Positions 48,340 to 61,019 are shown, numbered from the stretch's first letter. The stretch is DNA of 64,000 nt from Eumeta japonica (GCA_005406025.1 BGZK01000281.1:456379-520378), one strand, 5' to 3'. Notes: generated by a model from the letters alone, not told the origin. A program made the numbers and translations.

Positions 48340-48545
48340 TTTTGGCAGGAGTTCAAGGAAAGTTGATCAGCCCGGACGAAGAAAGGGCGCGCGGGCAGCG
48401 ATTAAATGACAAACAACTTCAACGCCCTCCATCCAGCGCAATTAATGCCTCCCCTCTGAAAACAATTGATTTAACCATTGTTCGGGGAACAATGGTTTCA
48501 TTACGATTCTCAAAATCGAATTCAATGGGTAAATATTTAATTTGA
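48340..48545. other. GC-richer block, candidate regulatory element
   Basis: Reads 'cagcccggacgaagaaaggg' and 'caatggtttcattacg', with a 67-codon frame lacking any domain. It is unique-looking and non-repetitive. Confidence 0.35.
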
Positions 48546-48939
48546 AAAAAAAAAGAACATGAATTCGCTTAACGCAGTTAAAGTTTTTTTTTTGGCGTTG
48601 TGGTTAAACGGTTAAGTCGTTATTTATTCGTCGTGTTATTTATTAATAATATAGGCTAATATACATATTTATAAAAAAATAAAAGAACATATTGTTATTA
48701 ACTTATATACATACAAACAAACCTATTCTGGTAAAAGATATGGTCACCATACGTGTAATAATGAATAGTAAATATCGTCACAGTTGTGAGAACTATATTT
48801 ACATATATTTTTAGACACGACACTAACGTTCATTGTCGTTGATTTGTAAATAATTACAAGGACCGTAACAACGCGTACTTAAACGTGACCGTGTGGAAAA
48901 ATGAGTGAGAATTGAAAACGGGAAAATCAGAAGGAAAAA

Positions 48940-49280
48940 ATTAAACCCTCGTGAGCGCAGACGGGCGGGCCCTTAAGTTACCGCTGTAAAGTCATCCTCG
49001 ACGCCGCGGCTTAAGCGGTCTATAGAAGCGTTAAGGGAACGTCGGCAAGGACGCTCGACGGGCCCGAAATTCGCGATGCATGAGCGCCGGCGAACGGAAC
49101 GAACGCATTGTGGCAGAAACCGCCGCACGCTAAACGCACGTGCTCAAGCAGAACTAACTTAGTTATGTAGTGTTATGTAAATTAGCGGTGTCTAGCGGTA
49201 GACTCGAGGCCGGTCGTACGAACACGGGCGATTTGTATGGATTTATCGACGCCTTGTGACGAGGGCCGCCATGTTTTTTT
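48940..49280. promoter_or_regulatory. CpG-dense island
   Basis: The densest CG cluster in the window, for example 'acgggcgggcccttaag', 'ctcgacgccgcggcttaag', 'gcgccggcgaacggaacg' and 'gaaaccgccgcacgc', with no long frame, no repeat signature and sharp AT-rich borders. In an AT-rich insect genome such a patch is most often a promoter or a conserved regulatory block. No TATA/initiator or adjacent exon could be identified. Confidence 0.4.
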
Positions 49281-49289
49281 TTTGATCAA

Positions 49290-51760
49290 GATACGGGATG
49301 TTAGTTTACTCCGTTATCGATGAACGAAATGGAATTTAAAAATAATGAATATATAAAATTAATGTGGTTTAAGACTGTGAAGTTTAATATATTATACATC
49401 CAGTGCACGAATACCAGTTTATCAGCGGCGTGTTTCAAGGTCTCATTTGAAATAGTTCACTGTTAAAGTAAAATAATAAACACGTCATAATACTTTGTTT
49501 TAGCTTAATAATTGAGAGTATACTAAGGTAGTCTTAAAATATTGACCGTTGCCAGTATATTTAAGATTACCAATTAATTTTGACAAGTTTATATAGTTTT
49601 TAAGTTTAAGAGTTAGCAGTTAATTATTGTAAATGAGGCTTTGAAGCACACCGTTGTATATCTATGTAAAGAAAATGTTAAATGAAATGAAGGTAGAAAA
49701 TTCGTTTTTTTTAATACGTACTCTTCTATTCAACCATAAGTAAATAGGTGGATTTAAATCACAAAAAAAACCCACTCTATTTCTTAATAGTGGAGTAAGT
49801 GATTAGAAGTGCACTCTTGTTTGCCAGGTTAATAGCATTTTTAAATTAACTTTGAAAAAACTCTATTACAAATTTACAAATTTTATGTAACTGCCCAACG
49901 TGAAAGACCAAAGTTTATTATTTTATAGCTACATCTATTTTAAATATTTATTTAGGTAACGTCGTATAGTCTGAATGACTCATTCTTATGTTTAATCTAA
50001 TAAGATTATCTAAAATATTTGAATACAAATTTGAAATATTTAATTTTTAAAATAGTAAAACAAATAAAATTAACAAATAATATTTCATTTTAATTACGAC
50101 AATGATTATTGTTTGAAGTATCTGTAAATGGAAAGAAACTAAAGAAGTTATCATTTAATCCTCAAATAATAGAAAATAAAAGTGTAGAATTTTAATACAA
50201 TTAAAGCAGAAAGCCGATTTAATTTTTGGTTGAATTCAACCACGTCTGAAAGCTACGGTAGAGCAATACTTGACATAATTACTACTAATAAAAATTAAAC
50301 TAAATAAAATTTGGAAAATCGTTCATTTTGAAGATGAAAAGAGTAAGTAAGGTTTTTTTTTAATTTTCGTGAATCTATAATCAATCGATTCACTTAGAAC
50401 TTCTTTGAATCAATACCTCTAGATTAGATTGTAATGGCCTTTGCGACATTCAAAGAACTTTTTAAATATCAAAATTGTTTAGATTTTGGAGAAGGCGATT
50501 AAACATTAAAAAAAAACGAAAATAATTAAATCATTTAAAATTTAGAAGTGCGATCGAGCTCAAATTATCAAATAATTTAATTAAATCATGTAAAAATTTT
50601 TGTATGCCGTAGACCATTCTTTTATCAGTGTATTCGTCGCAAAACACTTATTGAAAATTTCATTTCAGCGATATCTCTAGATCAAATTAACCAATTTTGA
50701 TGACGATTTTGGCATTTCGGTACCCCGAAAATTTATGTCAAAGACTGATTATTTTTTAAATTGATCTTTTAATTAAATTAATGTATTAACAACCTCAATA
50801 CTGAGCATACCCTCATATAACCTTACGGATCGAGGGGCTATTGCAATAATCAAAATCAATCAATCAATTTTCATTACTTCAATTTGAGTTGTATACACAC
50901 ACATTCCTTCTCTTTCACACACATACATACATATAAAGCGGCAAATCGACAGAAACTTGATTTTCAAAAATCTGCGCCTAAGCAATATTTGCTCGAATTC
51001 GCAATTTGTTTTTTAGTGGAAAATTAAAATAATGTATAGAATGAAATGATTACTAGTTTCAAACCGACATGCTCTTCTCAATATTAAAAAAATATATTAT
51101 TAGTAAGATATTTAAGGAAAACTATTCTAAATTATATCAAATTATTTATATCAAAAACACAATTCAACATAAATACATTGAGAGCTTAACTTGTGAATCT
51201 GTAATAAAATATAGATTATAATGAAATGTTTAGAGACTAAGCCGGACTAATATCAAACAAATTTTATTATAAAAATTGTACTCTCGCACAATATACGTTT
51301 TTTACTATAAGGTGTGATTCTATATATTTAGGACAAACGATAAATAAATTATGAAATATTTACACATGAAACTACTTTGATGTAATTCAGTATGGGATAA
51401 TAGCCAGCTAGCTATCTGATGGTGATCACAAATGGGTGACTTATAAAACTAACTGCGACTATTTTCTTGTGTCTATCTGCTTGGCCAACTGTTACATTCA
51501 CAGTACGTTCTTAGTTGACAGTCGCGCTAATTTAGAACTTTTTTTTATTTTCACTTTTTGGATATATAAGGATTCGTTTAAAGATTTTATTTAGAATTTC
51601 TATACAAAGACAAAGTTTCTGCTATTGCGAAACCATTCAAATAGAAATTTAAACAATAACACAAAACGAAGATTTAGACTCCGAGATACAACGAAATTAA
51701 AATTTCCTCAAAGTAAAAATTTTACTTTAACGAATTAAATTTTAACATAGTATTTTCAAT
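49290..51760. other. AT-rich sequence, nothing recognised
   Basis: Low-complexity A/T runs throughout. No domain-bearing frame and no identified repeat. Confidence 0.5.
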
Positions 51761-51769
51761 GGAGAAACA

Positions 51770-51835
51770 AGCTTGAGAGCCATCAGCCAGTAGGTGGTCA
51801 TCGCCAACCATTGACACTCGCAATGTTATGTTGTT
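51770..51835 (-). repeat. LINE/SINE 3'-tail repeat, left part of a split copy
   Basis: Reads 'agccatcagccagtaggtgg' then 'tcatcgccaaccattgacac', the start of the tail as read in the other reverse copies, and stops abruptly. Confidence 0.5.
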
Positions 51836-52469
51836 TACTTTTACTATAATAACCATTGACCATTATACTGTGCCTATTCAAATTGTTTACAGTACAGCAG
51901 AACTGGTCGCTCTAGAAATATAATTCTCTGCAACCATTAGTTAAATATGATCGCTTATGTATGTCGTAGTAAGCAATATCTTAAAAAGCAATATTTTTGA
52001 TAAGGCGGTCATACAGCATTCAGCCGGGACCTTTGTTTTTGGTCAATATAACCGGTATATTGTTCTAAACGATGTCGTCATAAAGGGTTTTAAACATATA
52101 ATTCAACTTAAAACAGTATTAAATAATTTATGATCCGTGATCCTTTGAGATCTGAATAAGTTTCTTGTTAAATTATGCCTTCTTCAATATGCATCAAATG
52201 AGACAAGGTTTAACATGTATATTAAATAAATATTGTTTTGTTGAAATAAACAAAAAAAATCCATCAAACAAAAAACAAATATTTTGCTTAAACAGATGTG
52301 TAAGGAAATTAGTTTTTCTCGGTTAGAGACTAACTAACACACACTAATTATATTTACTTTACCTTAATTTATTATGAAATTACAAAATTATAAAATGCAT
52401 GCCACATTAATAAGACCCTTAAGTTTGTTAACTAAATAAAATTTCAGAATGAACAATATCTTTTCAGTT

Positions 52470-52565
52470 TTAAGTGTCTGTATTCTGTGAGAGTGAGGCT
52501 CGTGCTTTCGCTGGTCGAGCTGGTCCATTTTCGTACTGCGATCGGTTCTACCACTATAGATCACA
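52470..52565 (-). repeat. LINE/SINE 3'-tail repeat, right part of a split copy
   Basis: Reads 'tgtctgtattctgtgagagtg', 'gtcgagctggtccattttcg' and 'cggttctaccac', the far end of the same repeat. With 51770-51835 it suggests one copy interrupted by about 635 bp. Confidence 0.5.
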
Positions 52566-53565
52566 AATACTACGATACAGTTTTTTTTTTGGAAAAATTT
52601 ATAAAACGATAACAACCTAAAAGCATCTCCATTAACTATGGAAGTTACTAATTTGATAAACTTTTCTTTTTTTGTCTATTTTCCAAATACATTTCTAATT
52701 GACGTGTACTAAGCATATTAAATTAATATTTATTCGATTTTCTGCCAGACAGGCGAATTCTTGTGTACTTAATAAATTAATTATTGAATCATGAAAACGC
52801 CTTAACGAGATTCACAACGATGAATCCCGCACATTCCATGGGCTTTTTATGCTAATGGATTTGCTGGTTGCCTGCTCTGCCTTGGAATAATGTATTTTTT
52901 CGTTTGTCCAATTCGGCAGGCAATAAATTCTAAGTAATAGCAATGAGTGTAATCTTGTGATTTGACTCGGTTGTTTGTCCGCCAGTCCCAGGTTAGGTAC
53001 CTTACCCGTCGATTTGGCTTAAAGACGTGCAATTATGATGAGAAAATATTTTTTTACGTCACTTGTCATGCGGGTAGAGGTCAATAATATCCTTACCTGT
53101 GTTGCGCAGGATACGAGTTTGGTGATCTACTTCATTAAAATGGATTTTTCGCTGCTAGCTCAAAGAACTATACAGCTTCCTCAAGTGTGGTGGGCTGGCA
53201 TAGGGATGCTGTCAACGCGTGAATATTCGGGTGTTCCTTAAGCATTACGTAGACCTTCGATATGTCTTAGGTCTTCGAAACGACCACAGGTACAAAAGAC
53301 ATTCTGAGAAAATGATCTTTTTAGACCGTAATTCTATCTGAATCACTCTTACTCCTTATCGCAAAGGTCTCCGTTTTTAGATGAACCTTACAACCTTGAT
53401 AGTAAAGGTATCGGCAGGACCTCATACAATAGGTTAGTTTACTTTGCTTTTTATATTACTGTATTTAAAGTTTTCTTGTTTAAAAAGATTGTAATGAAAT
53501 CGTTTTTGATGTGAAACATCTATAGGCGCAGGGTAAACCGGATTGTTGACGTGGCGACGCTTGCC

Positions 53566-53583
53566 GTGGCGATGGGTTGCCAC
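53566..53583. repeat. imperfect GTGGCGA palindrome
   Basis: gtggcgatgggttgccac, a one-mismatch relative of the two perfect palindromes at 53631 and 53890. It is followed by the same 'gctata' as the second, so 53566 onward is a diverged duplicate of the element end. Confidence 0.8.
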
Positions 53584-53628
53584 GCTATACTAAGGTATAT
53601 ATACAGTCTATTTATAGTAGAGTGCACT

Positions 53629-53650
53629 GTGTGGCGACGGGTCGCCACGC

Positions 53651-53714
<64 letters not shown>

Positions 53715-53909
53715 AAAATGTATACCGTAGTAAATAGCACCATCGAACCGAGTGAGAAGGGAGTCGCACAGTCGTTTGCGCATGGAAACGTGTCGCTACA
53801 TCGTACACATTACTACATTTCGATTAATATGATTGTATTTTTGATTAATAATTGATTATTAATAATCAATTATTTATTATTATTAATTAGTGGCGACCCG
53901 TCGCCACAC
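53629..53909. mobile_element. 281-bp element with self-palindromic inverted ends
   Basis: The left end GTGTGGCGACGGGTCGCCAC (53629-53648) and the right end (53890-53909) are exact inverted repeats of 20 bp. Within each end the 18 bp GTGGCGAC-GG/CC-GTCGCCAC is itself a perfect palindrome. The interior contains a long (TA)n run and AT-rich sequence without a frame. It resembles a MITE or foldback element; target duplications are unclear. Confidence 0.6.
53654..53711. repeat. (TA)n microsatellite
   Basis: About 56 bp of TA. The reverse frame over it encodes a Tyr-Ile run and is an artefact. Confidence 0.95.
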
Positions 53910-54484
53910 CTAAAATGACTATTAAATTGCTTAACATACAGGAAACGCACCAGCACTCAGTGACGTCATTGTTAATTAGCTCCATATAGAATACTGTTAA
54001 AATTCATGTTTCTAAAAGAGACTGCATATAATTATTGATGGCGTATAGCTTATTGTTCTTTTAACCGATTTTAACTTCCATTTCACTTTTAGTCGTCAAG
54101 TCAAGTCAGCTTATATAATTCACAAACAAATATAAAATTCTAAATAACAGTAAAATACACTATTCCGTTGTTTTAAACAAAATACAAGAAGGGGATAGCA
54201 TATAAGAGATAACAGAAGCGCTAAATCGATTTAAGTCACCATATATTAAAAAAAGTCGTTCTAAAGCTTTGTTCATCTGTTTAGAAAAAGTACGAAGTTC
54301 TAAGAACTCACGAAAAACAGAACTTTTAAAGCTAGTTATTTGGCACTTTATATATCGTCCCAAAAGCAGATGTTTATTAAGTGTTATGTTTAAATTTCTA
54401 AGAGTTTTCATGAATAGTTGGATTTAAAGTATGAAGCATGAGATGTTACAGAGTACTACTACAAACATTTTAGTATTTTTTATA

Positions 54485-54565
54485 GGATTTTTAAGAGGCA
54501 AACGAGCATTCCAGTCATTTTGGAGTAGGTGGTGACCCGCCATTCCAGTCACCTGTTCGGTACCG
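54485..54565 (-). repeat. LINE/SINE 3'-tail repeat, fragment
   Basis: 'ttaagaggcaaacgagcattcc' followed by 'gtaggtggtgacccgcc' matches the tail end only. Confidence 0.5.
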
Positions 54566-54569
54566 GATT

Positions 54570-55970
54570 TGTTATGATTAAAATAAAAGATTGCTGAATT
54601 TTCCTAAAAAAATGACTAGGTGTATTTTTATAAGAAGGGTGACACGATAATTACCTATCCAAATACCATTTTTGATAATAAATTCATCAGCACACCCTAA
54701 GAATATGTGGTGGTGTTGAATTTATTACGGAGTGACCAACATTTTCGTTTAACCTTTCTACTATAAATACTAGTATAGTCCAGACTGGACTTTTTTTTCG
54801 GCTTTTAATGTACCTCTGGGTTTCGTCTGATGAGATAGGAGTTAGATGGTTTATGCGTTCGAGAGAGAGGCCTCATGGACCACCTTTACACCATGGGGCA
54901 GTTTAGTATTTTTTTATAACACTATATCTGAAGTCTTTTTGTCTGAGTATGAGTACAGTGAAAACATTTTCTTGATAACTATGAGAACATCTAAGTAATA
55001 ACTGTTGTGAATTGCTGAATAACACAGAGAAGGCATTAGTACGTAGTGATGTCGTTGCATGGTAGAGCCGTATAGACTAACGTCAACCTTCGTTTTGCAA
55101 GTAAGATATAGGCATAGAATTTTTGACCGCTTATTATTGGTCATTGATTTTTTAACCGATTTAAAATTTGATTTCACTTTTAGTCGTCATGTCTAGTCGA
55201 TTATTTATTATTTATCAATAAATAAGAAAGGGGTGTTTATAATATTGGAAGCGTCGGTAAAACAATGGCAGCTTTAGTGTAAGAGAAAGTATAAGTGGAA
55301 ATAGAAATGGATATTGAATTATATCATAATATGAAAATCCATACCGGAGAAATAAATATGTATTAGTTGCAAAACCCTCAGCGTCTGTGAATCGGATAAA
55401 CACTAGATCTTTGTCGAAATACTCCATTCAATTTTCCTGAAAATATATTCACGATACTATACGTATGAAAATAAATTTATAACGTTAAATTTACGGTTTA
55501 AATACTTTCTCTCTCCGGATTGAACTTTACTACGTAAAATTCTATTACACGCTGACGATACGATATATAGAAGCTTGAAGTGAAAATACATACAGAATGA
55601 TAGTCAATAAATAAATTGTATTATCGAAAACACAAAGCAATAATCCAATCTGGTCAAACGTCAACTTAGCAACCACTTGTATACAACTTGTGTTGCATGC
55701 AACTCAGTGATAAGATTTCTTGCAATCCCAAAATAACCCAATAATAATTTTAATCAATCTAGTGTAGTGCGTTATATTTCCTATTGATTTCTTCAGCATC
55801 CTCTAACAAGAAGCAAAGCATATTGAACTGTACATAAGTGTTATATTCAGTACATAAGCCGTTTTACATAAAACTCGTGACCCTTATTAAAATTTAATAC
55901 TGAGGGGCAAATCTTCAGCGCTGTGTATGTAAAAAGGTCGCATCTTTCTTAACAGATATTTTAAAGGACA
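54570..55970. other. unassigned AT-rich sequence
   Basis: A block at 55140-55195 ('ttaaccgattt...cacttttagtcgtca') repeats a block at 54058-54110, so both may be ends of one old element family. No coding motif. Confidence 0.4.
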
Positions 55971-55977
55971 AATTATA

Positions 55978-56023
55978 TATTCTCTTCACCTTTTTCGAAG
56001 GGCCGTAAAAGGTGAAGAGAATA
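55978..56023. repeat. perfect 17-bp hairpin
   Basis: Arms tattctcttcacctttt (55978-55994) and aaaaggtgaagagaata (56007-56023) flank a 12-base GC-rich loop. Confidence 0.95.
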
Positions 56024-56029
56024 CTTAAT

Positions 56030-56235
56030 TCATTCACCTTCCAGCCCTGTCAAATGTTGGAAACGCTCAAGAGACCTCGGTGTCCTTCCCGCTCTTTTTT
56101 TGCTCCTTACACAGGGCCGACCTCTTATTGCACCCCCCTTGAGCGGCGAGTAATCACCGCGCGAAAGCAGTACGTTTCGTTCGAAATCGCTATTAAATTA
56201 TGTTTCTTAGGAGAGTTTAACGTCCGTCACTGAAA
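56030..56235. other. GC-richer block next to the hairpin
   Basis: A 73-codon frame (56012-56233) spans it but has no known domain. Sequence such as 'agggccgacctcttattgc' looks unique. It could be regulatory. Confidence 0.3.
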
Positions 56236-56239
56236 TGTG

Positions 56240-57790
56240 TTAACAACGATTATTTTAACCGAGTTCTTGTTACTTTATATGAAATAAAAGTGGTTAAATT
56301 ATTGATTGACCAACAGCGTAAAAACCTCCATGCACGCCACTTTGATAATTCATTCTCTTTTTATTATCTACGTCACGCTCACCGTAATTCGTGACCAGAC
56401 GACTCGGATATGCTATCTTTTGCGCTTCTTGTGGGCTATATATCCTTCCTGCGCTACATCTCTCGCACAGGTGTAAGATAGAATTAAAGCATAATTTTGT
56501 TAAGAACGCCAAAAATATTACTTAAGTTTATATTTACTTTTTCTAAATAGTAGGTCATGTTAACACTTCCCTTACGTGACAATTTTGCTTTGTATTAATG
56601 CTGTCTTACTAAGGATCAATCTCGTTAATAGACTTTTATTGGCAAATACTTTACAGAAAATAGACTATAGTCTATTAGTCTAATAGTACAGTCCTAACTA
56701 TCTATCTAAATGTATATAGTACATACAGTGATCATGTTGGCAACCATATTTCAAAATATGTGTGCAAATATCAATATCAAGAAATAATTACTTATAAAAA
56801 ACTAAAGTAATTATGAGAAAAAATATTTGTAACAGTTTTTAAAATTTTCCCACACAGCCCACGATTATTTAGCTACAATTTGTTCGAAAATGTAAATCGG
56901 ATTACGATGCGGCGCACGGACACGTTACAAATGTATGTGTAATTCACTCGAGTACCTTGAAGTTCTACTATTTTCATTAGTTTTCGAATTTGGATGGGTG
57001 GATTAAAAAAAAAATATAAAGCTCAAGTTTTTACGTGAACTGTTGCATTGTATAAACAATAGGAACGATCGAGCGCATTATACTTGTGTAAAACAAACTT
57101 TATAAATATTAGCTGATATACAGCATATGAGGCAAAGTCTTTACTGCGAACGTCGATTTTATAAATGAATTTCTTCTCGATGCTTAGGATTAATTTCTAC
57201 CTATCAGGTCTTCCAGCTGTTTACAATGGAGGAGATGACCGTATCATAATCAAGATTTTGTTTTATAAGCAACATCATTCCATCTTACTGTAAACTACTA
57301 TCATCATATTTGACCAAAAAGTATCTAGTTCTAATAAAGTCTCTGAAAAGCAATTTGTTGAGCTTCATTTCAATTCGGTCCGTAAGAAAATGCATTTTAC
57401 AATATTGTATACGGAAAACGACCTCAACTTTTCTTTAATAATTTCTTTACAAAACTGTATTGCGTCTTAGTGTACAATTTGATCCGATTCGATAAAAAAA
57501 ATAGCAGATATATAAGATTGTGACACACGGACGGACGAATAGTAAGAAACTATGGAGATAAATTTTTTGCTTTTAACTAGGTAACACAAAAAATATCTTT
57601 GTTATTTATATATAAACTCATACCTATTTCCTAGAAGGATCGGCAAAGACCACAAATTTCTACATAGTACTATCTTCCCATGTTAGTCTCGCTACAACGA
57701 TATCTAACATTTATTTCATATAAAATTTTGAGTGCTTAAATTTCTACCATTCTTTAATATACTATCAATTTATTTTATATAAATTTCTTT
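56240..57790. other. unassigned AT-rich sequence
   Basis: A piece at 57475-57560 ('gacacacggacggacg') resembles the CCGTCCGTC-bearing dispersed repeat in reverse orientation. Otherwise nothing was recognised. Confidence 0.4.
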
Positions 57791-57794
57791 AAAC

Positions 57795-58150
57795 ACCCCT
57801 TGCTGACACTTTCGTTATACACTTATACTTCATACGTGAGTTTTGTCACTTTATTTTCATTAATCCCTTTCATGTAACCAAACCACTACAGCATATCTTT
57901 TTCTTACTCTCTACATATTCTTTCAAACTATACCGTTCTTTATATAACGTCACTAATATTACATGCTGCAGGGTCCTCAACTTCGTTGCATTAATTTTGT
58001 TTTTATATTTCTTTTACTAAATCTAACTTTTAGTTGCGTGAATAAGTTTGGAAATCGGAACTCTATTATTGATATCCAAAAACACTCATTCTAAGATACT
58101 TTAACTAATCATAACGATAACAAGGCCCTATTCATTTTCTTCTTAAACTT
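57795..58150 (-). pseudogene. RTE-like LINE reverse-transcriptase C-terminal remnant
   Basis: On the reverse strand, broken frames give ERYSLKEYVE, then a WFGYMKG-like block and NENKVTKLTYE. These correspond to the ERxGLxEDVVTRIEKGMLRWFGHVERM...RRxTKxxYE end of RTE-type LINE proteins. Multiple stops are present and the upstream RT is not recognisable. The long pyrimidine-rich look of the forward strand to about 58250 fits antisense RTE sequence. Confidence 0.5.
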
Positions 58151-58159
58151 ACTCGTGTT

Positions 58160-59085
58160 TACTGTCATACATAAAATACCTATTCAAGTAGACAAACTCT
58201 TATATTTGTTTAACTTAACTCACTCATCTGATATACTTGGGAACTCAGAATGTTTTGCTATACTTCAGAAAAATATACTATAGGTTATATTTTTATGATA
58301 TATATATTTTCATAAACTCTTCATAGGTTTTCTATACGTAGTGTTATATATCTAAATAAGTTTTAAAAACACATTTTAAAGTCCGCATCAGATATTTCTT
58401 AAGCCGCCTTCTCAGATGTAGTCAATCCAACTTTCGTGTGACTTTTGCTGATCACTGATGCTGGTACTGGTGCCAAAACGAAACTGGAAAGAGAAAAATG
58501 AATAATACACATATATCACCGGTTAAGAACCATATGAACCTCTACATAAATTTGGTAATATTGTGTTATTGATAAAAAGGTATCCCGAATACAGCAATGA
58601 AGGCTGTACCAAAAGGATACATATATACATAAAGTAAATAATAGTTATACGTTTTGGTATGTGTTTGTATACGTGCGGCCACCGGTTTTCTGTCCAAAAA
58701 TTCTAAAAGTCCATTGTATAGAGGGCCGACTTCGCAGACGCATTGTAGTGGTGAAACTGTAGCATGCAGAAGACGGTGTTTAGCTACTTGCTGTTCAGAG
58801 AAGCAAAAAATTCTGGCAAACATTTCGTAACCTAGAAAATTTTACCTGCAATTCCCGCGCGCTACACGATCGACTGACGCTTAGTTTCTTAACTGTACTG
58901 ATAAAATCATGATTCACCATTGTATTTACGGCAAACTCACGAAAAGGAGACTGCATTAAATTTTCCTATGACGTCACGAAACCAGTCTACCTGAAACTGC
59001 TTCCGAGCCTGAGTTTCATTGTGCAATACCCGCGTGAGACCATCAACCTCACGCGAAGATGCTTAAATAACATTGCACGCTCATT
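58160..59085. other. unassigned sequence
   Basis: An 85-codon reverse frame (58566-58823) has no known motif. The 58860-59085 part may be the continuation of the mariner remnant that follows. Confidence 0.35.
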
Positions 59086-59089
59086 TCCC

Positions 59090-59345
59090 GATCCAAACTG
59101 CAATATATGCTGCATCTCTTCGTGTGTGACTCGCGTATTCCTTTCAACTTGACTTTTCACTGGCAATAAGTTTCCTATTCATAACTGTCGTCAAAGGGGC
59201 TGTCACTCATTTCTTCGTCTGCCGAAGTTACTCGCCCGCACTTAAATTGAACGAGTGGTGAAGTCACTTAAGAAGGGCTTTCATCTTTAAACGCCATTTG
59301 AAGTTTTTCAAGTTATTTTTCTTATTTTAGTTGTCATTTGGAATC
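59090..59345 (-). pseudogene. faint mariner transposase N-terminal remnant, copy D
   Basis: Reverse-strand frames show FKCGRVTSADEEMS (mariner FxxGRxSxEDeeRSGRP) followed by YASHTRRDAAYI-like (family: RxTxxEIAxxL). The sequence closely parallels the start of copy C ('caagttactcgcccgc' versus 'caaaagttacttgaccgggc'). It is very decayed, and no catalytic part was seen. Confidence 0.45.
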
Positions 59346-59569
59346 ATGAAAATCATTTGATATATGTACATATAAATCATAAAAAAATGTTCTCGTTGTA
59401 GATCCATTTTCAGCGCGACTACGTATTTTAATTTTCTTCGTATAAAAAGTTGGAGAGAAATTGAAATGTTCATATTCCTCATTTTAAATAAAGAAATTTA
59501 TAATTCACTGAAAACAAGTTCGTATTTTTTTGTTAAAAATTATTTTTTTGCAAAATATTTTGCGTGGTC

Positions 59570-60210
59570 TGGTATTGCATTCGGTAATGGAACCCTAAAA
59601 AATGATATCAAATGATGTTTTAATGACCTAATATACTTTTACTGCTATTATTTTATATTCTATGTATGGCTTAGTTAAAAAAAAAGCAGTCAAGAGAGAG
59701 TCAAACCCACGTGAAGAGGGTTTCGTATAATACATATTGTTCGAAATATTGGAATGTTTTCTTGAATATGACCCTAATTTTTTAGTGGTAGTTATTAAAA
59801 TGACTTCAAAAAGAAGTCTGCACACACGGAGATTGAAAGATTTACAACGTTATTTTACGATCTTCTTGTCTTCTTTTAAATTTTCCCCTCATCTGTAAGT
59901 AGAGGAATATTTTTTTCTATCTTTCTCTATTGCCATCGAGCTTTATGTATAAAATTCACTTACTTACATTACACGTCCGTATTTGGGTCAGATAAGCTCA
60001 TATGAATATCAACTTTTGAATTTAATTGTTCCAGTAGATTCGGAGTAAATTGTCTGTAACAGACGGATGGACAGACATACTAGGGATTCGATCTTCTTCA
60101 TTTGGGCGTAAGGAAGCCGGAAATCAAACAAAAATGAAGACAGAAAATATTTTGTTCCCATGTAGAGCAGAGAGCCCAGATTTTCTACTCTATATAAGGG
60201 CATACACTTG
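59570..60210. repeat. scattered pieces of old noncoding repeats
   Basis: 'ggtaatggaaccctaaaaa' (59585-59603) looks like a common insect retroposon 3' end. 'taacagacggatggacagacatac' (60058-60082) belongs to the GACGGACAGAC class of repeats. Both are short and diverged. Confidence 0.4.
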
Positions 60211-60329
60211 AAAAGCGGAATGCCAAAAGATTAATAAACGAGGAGCACTGTACGAGAATTGTGGTATGTGACGCTGTATCCCTTCTAGCTAACTCTTTGG
60301 AATGTTTTATGTATGTTTGGCGTTTTTTA

Positions 60330-60960
60330 TACTAATATCATAAATGCGAAAGTAACTGCCTGTATGTCTGTTACTTTTTCGCCACTAAATTGCTGAACTA
60401 ATTCCGATAATATTTTGGTATGGAGATAACTTATACTCTGAAAAAGGATGTAGCCTACATTTCATTTTTTAGTCTGTATATTTTTATATAATAGCTTATC
60501 ACAAGTTTCAAAGATTTTATTGAAGCTTAGTATACCAATTGTTGCATAAAATATAAACTACTATTTGTCTCTCAGTTTGTTTGTATGTTTCTTTATAGCT
60601 CGACAACGCCGTTACCGACTTTGATAAAAATTGACACACAAATAAATCTCATTGTTGTACAAAGTATAGATCATCATTTGTCTGACTCTGATTGTCTATT
60701 TATTTCCTTATCATTAGATAATGGATTAATCGATATTTACAAAATTTCTTTTGTAAATATCGTTTCTTTCAATTAATGGAACAACATCATCGCATAAAAT
60801 ACAAGCCACTCTCTCTTTGTTTGACTGTCTAGTTCGTATAAATGGTAAGTGAATTAACTATTTCTATGAAATTCGGTATCTAATAGTCGCGTAAAATATA
60901 AACCATGTATATTATGCCAATAAGTTGTTCGTAAGTTCAAGAAAAATACCTTTTAAAGGT
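60330..60960 (+). repeat. decayed tandem repeat, about four units
   Basis: Related blocks recur: 'cataaaatataaactac' (60546), 'acaaagtatagatcat' (60658), 'cataaaatacaagccac' (60795) and 'gtaaaatataaaccatg' (60891), each followed by a TTTGTCT/TTTGACTGTCT-type phrase. The first unit has 'gtaactgcctgtatgtctgtt', known from memory as a widespread insect noncoding repeat. Confidence 0.55.
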
Positions 60961-61019
60961 TTTTTTTATCATATTGTCAGTTATGTTTGTTTGCTTATTT
61001 CGCTCGGACAAGACGAAAG

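Noticed and set aside
53140..53175. Second Helitron 3' end ('ttttcgctgctagc')
   Set aside because: CTAG is followed by C rather than T and no upstream hairpin or Helitron sequence was seen.
53520..53783. 87-codon reverse frame with a long Tyr-Ile run
   Set aside because: It is the translation of the (TA)n microsatellite at 53654-53711; no gene.
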